A DNA stretch of 64,000 nucleotides from Phialophora verrucosa (lineage: Eukaryota; Ascomycota; Eurotiomycetes; Chaetothyriales; Herpotrichiellaceae), in assembly GCA_002099365.1 (NCBI GenBank), contig MSED01000007.1:1240001-1304000 (forward strand). Reading direction: 5' to 3'. Position 1 is the stretch's first letter. The number at the start of each line of letters is the position of its first letter. The notes below the pieces were generated by a model, which was not told where the DNA came from, did no database searches, and saw only the letters and a program-made list of their open reading frames with translations. The translations under genes and the position numbers were made by a program. This document shows positions 62,203 through 64,000 of the stretch, one piece after another.

Positions 62203-64000
62203 ATGGCACCTACAACCCATTCCCCCGTCACCTCCCAGCTACGCCAGTTAATCTACTACCACCTCGACAACAACCTGCTCAAAAATGCCCTCTTCCTCGC
62301 ATCCCGCCTAGTCGCCTATGAATCTCGTTCTCCCGAGGCAGCCTACCTTCTCGCCTACTGCCAATTCCAATCGGGATTTCTCAAAGCCGCATGGGATACC
62401 TCTCGCGCTTTCGCGGTCAAAGGCAGCCACCTGGGGTGCGCCTACGTCTTTGCCCAGTCCTCACTCGAGCTCGGGCGCTTCCTCGAAGGTCTCACTGCAC
62501 TCGAGAAATGTAAACACCTCTGGCAGAACAGAAACTCGTGGGGTCAACATAATGAGTCGAGACGACAACATCTACCTGACGCCGCAGCCGTATTGTGTTT
62601 GAAAGGCAAGCTATGGAAGGCCCACAAGAACATTGATCAAGCCGTCGAATGCTGGGCGGCCTCGCTCAAGATGAATCCATTCATGTGGGATGCGTTTACC
62701 GGGCTGTGTGATGCAGGCGCAAAGATTGCCGTGCCCAATATCTACCGGTTGAACGAAGAATTAATAGCCGCCGTTCATTTGAACCAGCAGCAAAGTGCCA
62801 AGATTGAGCATCCGCCCGCAGAGAAGAGTCACGTCCCGTCGGATCCATTCGTGTCTACTCAAAGACCCAATAGACCACAAAACAACGTGCTGTGGGAGAA
62901 ACTCAACGGGAGCAAAGTGAGCGTCAACACCGTCAGCACAATTTTGGATGAGGAAGGCATGGCCACTCCTGCAACGGAACCCGAACTTGACCAAGGCGTG
63001 CTTCAAGGTGCACCTACCAATCAGCAGAACGAACCGCCTGCCGCACCCATGCGGAAGACAAAGACCTCGGCAGAGTCACAGGCAGATCCACCGCCCAGGT
63101 GGAAGGCCGGGTCGACTCGGATGAGGTCAAAGATGAAAGGTGTATCGGATGATGCGACTACTGTCTTGCAAGATCCTCCTCCGCCCCCACCGGCAGCGCC
63201 TTCTAAGAGAACGGTCTCGGGTCAACCCACCGCGCACGTAGCGCCGTCCAGTATTGCCGAGGGAACGAGGAGAAGCAATAGGTTGCTCAATACCGCGAGG
63301 CCTCCTAGTGCGAGTAGTATGGCAGGGAGCAAGATCTCCTCTTTGGCCAACACCCTTGGGCTACGAGAAGGTCGCGATATCAAGAAGGCAAAAGCTCCAG
63401 CCATGAAGGGCCGCACGGCAAATGCCTCGACCGTAGGGAGGGTCGTAAGCGGGAATAGAACGAGGACAGGCTCGGCAGATCAGATGGACGTGGACGCCAA
63501 AGAACAAAAGCCGACAACCAATGTCGGCGCACCCCCTCCGCTACCGCCCATAGCAAATCCCAAAACTCGACTGTCCTCAACCGTCGATCAAGAGATCCGA
63601 GCCCTCCAAGAACTCCTCGAACTGTTTGGAAGGATCGCTTCGGCTCAACTCAGCCTCACCAACTACGACTGTCAAAACGCCATCCAAATGTATAATGCCC
63701 TGCCGTCATTCCACCGCGAAACACCCTACATCCTATCCCAGATCGCAAAAGCATACTACGAACAAGCCCAGTACGCCGAGGCCGAGAAATTCTTCATCCG
63801 CGTTCGACAACTCGCTCCTACCCGCCTCGAAGACATGGAGGTCTATTCCACCGTGCTCTGGCACCTGAAATCTGAAATTGAACTCGCATATCTCGCGCAC
63901 GAACTGATTGAAATTGATCGACTGTCACCACAGGCGTGGTGCGCGATCGGCAACTCCTTCTCCCTGCAACGCGAACACGAACAAGCGCTGAAATGCTTCA
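62203..64000 (+). CDS. CDC27: Cdc27/APC3 subunit of the anaphase-promoting complex (5' part)
   Basis: An uninterrupted frame of 599 codons runs from ATG at 62203 off the right edge. The N-terminal region (SQLRQLIYYHLDNNLLKNAL) and the first TPR-like helices, including ALEKCKHLW and KAHKNIDQAVECWAASLKMN, match the Cdc27/BimA/Nuc2 N-terminus that forms the homodimer. A long disordered Pro/Ser/Ala-rich insert (about residues 200-460) follows. The second TPR block then begins near RALQELLELFGRIASAQLSL and continues to the edge (SPQAWCAIGNSFSLQREHEQ). It is a scaffold TPR subunit of the ubiquitin ligase controlling mitotic exit, a housekeeping gene. No intron is seen in the part visible. Confidence 0.9.
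   Translation, partial: MAPTTHSPVTSQLRQLIYYHLDNNLLKNALFLASRLVAYESRSPEAAYLLAYCQFQSGFLKAAWDTSRAFAVKGSHLGCAYVFAQSSLELGRFLEGLTALEKCKHLWQNRNSWGQHNESRRQHLPDAAAVLCLKGKLWKAHKNIDQAVECWAASLKMNPFMWDAFTGLCDAGAKIAVPNIYRLNEELIAAVHLNQQQSAKIEHPPAEKSHVPSDPFVSTQRPNRPQNNVLWEKLNGSKVSVNTVSTILDEEGMATPATEPELDQGVLQGAPTNQQNEPPAAPMRKTKTSAESQADPPPRWKAGSTRMRSKMKGVSDDATTVLQDPPPPPPAAPSKRTVSGQPTAHVAPSSIAEGTRRSNRLLNTARPPSASSMAGSKISSLANTLGLREGRDIKKAKAPAMKGRTANASTVGRVVSGNRTRTGSADQMDVDAKEQKPTTNVGAPPPLPPIANPKTRLSSTVDQEIRALQELLELFGRIASAQLSLTNYDCQNAIQMYNALPSFHRETPYILSQIAKAYYEQAQYAEAEKFFIRVRQLAPTRLEDMEVYSTVLWHLKSEIELAYLAHELIEIDRLSPQAWCAIGNSFSLQREHEQALKCF

Overview
The window is nuclear DNA of a filamentous ascomycete (Pezizomycotina). 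Genes are split by many short introns (about 46-95 nt, GT-AG with CTAAC/CTGAC-type branch sites) and sit on both strands. The products are fungal in character: Zn2Cys6 and C2H2 regulators, a DUF7928-type glycosyltransferase, an Snd2/TMEM208 protein and Cdc27. An assignment to Eurotiomycetes or Chaetothyriales is only a guess from the gene content. Exon boundaries were worked out by hand from splice signals and reading-frame continuity; almost every model closes on a whole number of codons.

Layout. The left flank (1-8.4 kb) holds the tail of an unknown gene, SND2/TMEM208, a membrane family-2 glycosyltransferase and a membrane-anchored GH16 glucanase-like protein, followed by about 2.2 kb with no recognisable gene. 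Cluster A (10.6-25.4 kb) holds an MFS sugar-type transporter, a wrecked cyclase-family gene, a two-domain carboxymuconolactone-decarboxylase-like protein, a Zn2Cys6 regulator, an SDR with a nonsense codon, a zinc alcohol dehydrogenase, a small barrel-type protein and a PRISE-type reductase. An F-box gene and a conserved hypothetical gene follow (26.5-28.8 kb). Cluster B (29.3-61.5 kb) is an aromatic-catabolism cluster. The right flank is the 5' part of CDC27/APC3, running off the end.

Cluster B encodes the lower hydroxyquinol / 3-oxoadipate route almost completely: an intradiol (hydroxyquinol-type) dioxygenase, a maleylacetate reductase, a 3-oxoacid CoA-transferase and a thiolase. Around these lie a phenol-hydroxylase-type FAD monooxygenase and a cytochrome P450 (likely upper steps), a 2-oxodicarboxylate-type mitochondrial carrier, a CaiB/BaiF CoA-transferase, a PcaB-like lyase with a mitochondrial leader, an NmrA-like oxidoreductase, a nitroreductase, an MFS permease and two different transcription factors. 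The implied logic is ring opening in the cytosol, import of 3-oxoadipate by the carrier, and thiolysis to succinyl-CoA and acetyl-CoA in mitochondria.

The most striking unannotated signal is a 9-bp palindrome, TTCG(G/C)CGAA. It occurs exactly seven times in non-coding DNA, all between 12.9 and 24.0 kb, and lies upstream of every enzyme or transporter gene of cluster A, including the two broken ones; I see no other non-coding copy in the window. This defines a candidate regulon for the cluster's own Zn2Cys6 factor. Cluster B has a weaker separate signal, CCCCACAT, in several promoters. Other oddities are three inferred GC-AG introns, an intron ending in CG in the monooxygenase gene, an 11-nt exon in the carrier gene, and two lesions showing that cluster A is decaying.
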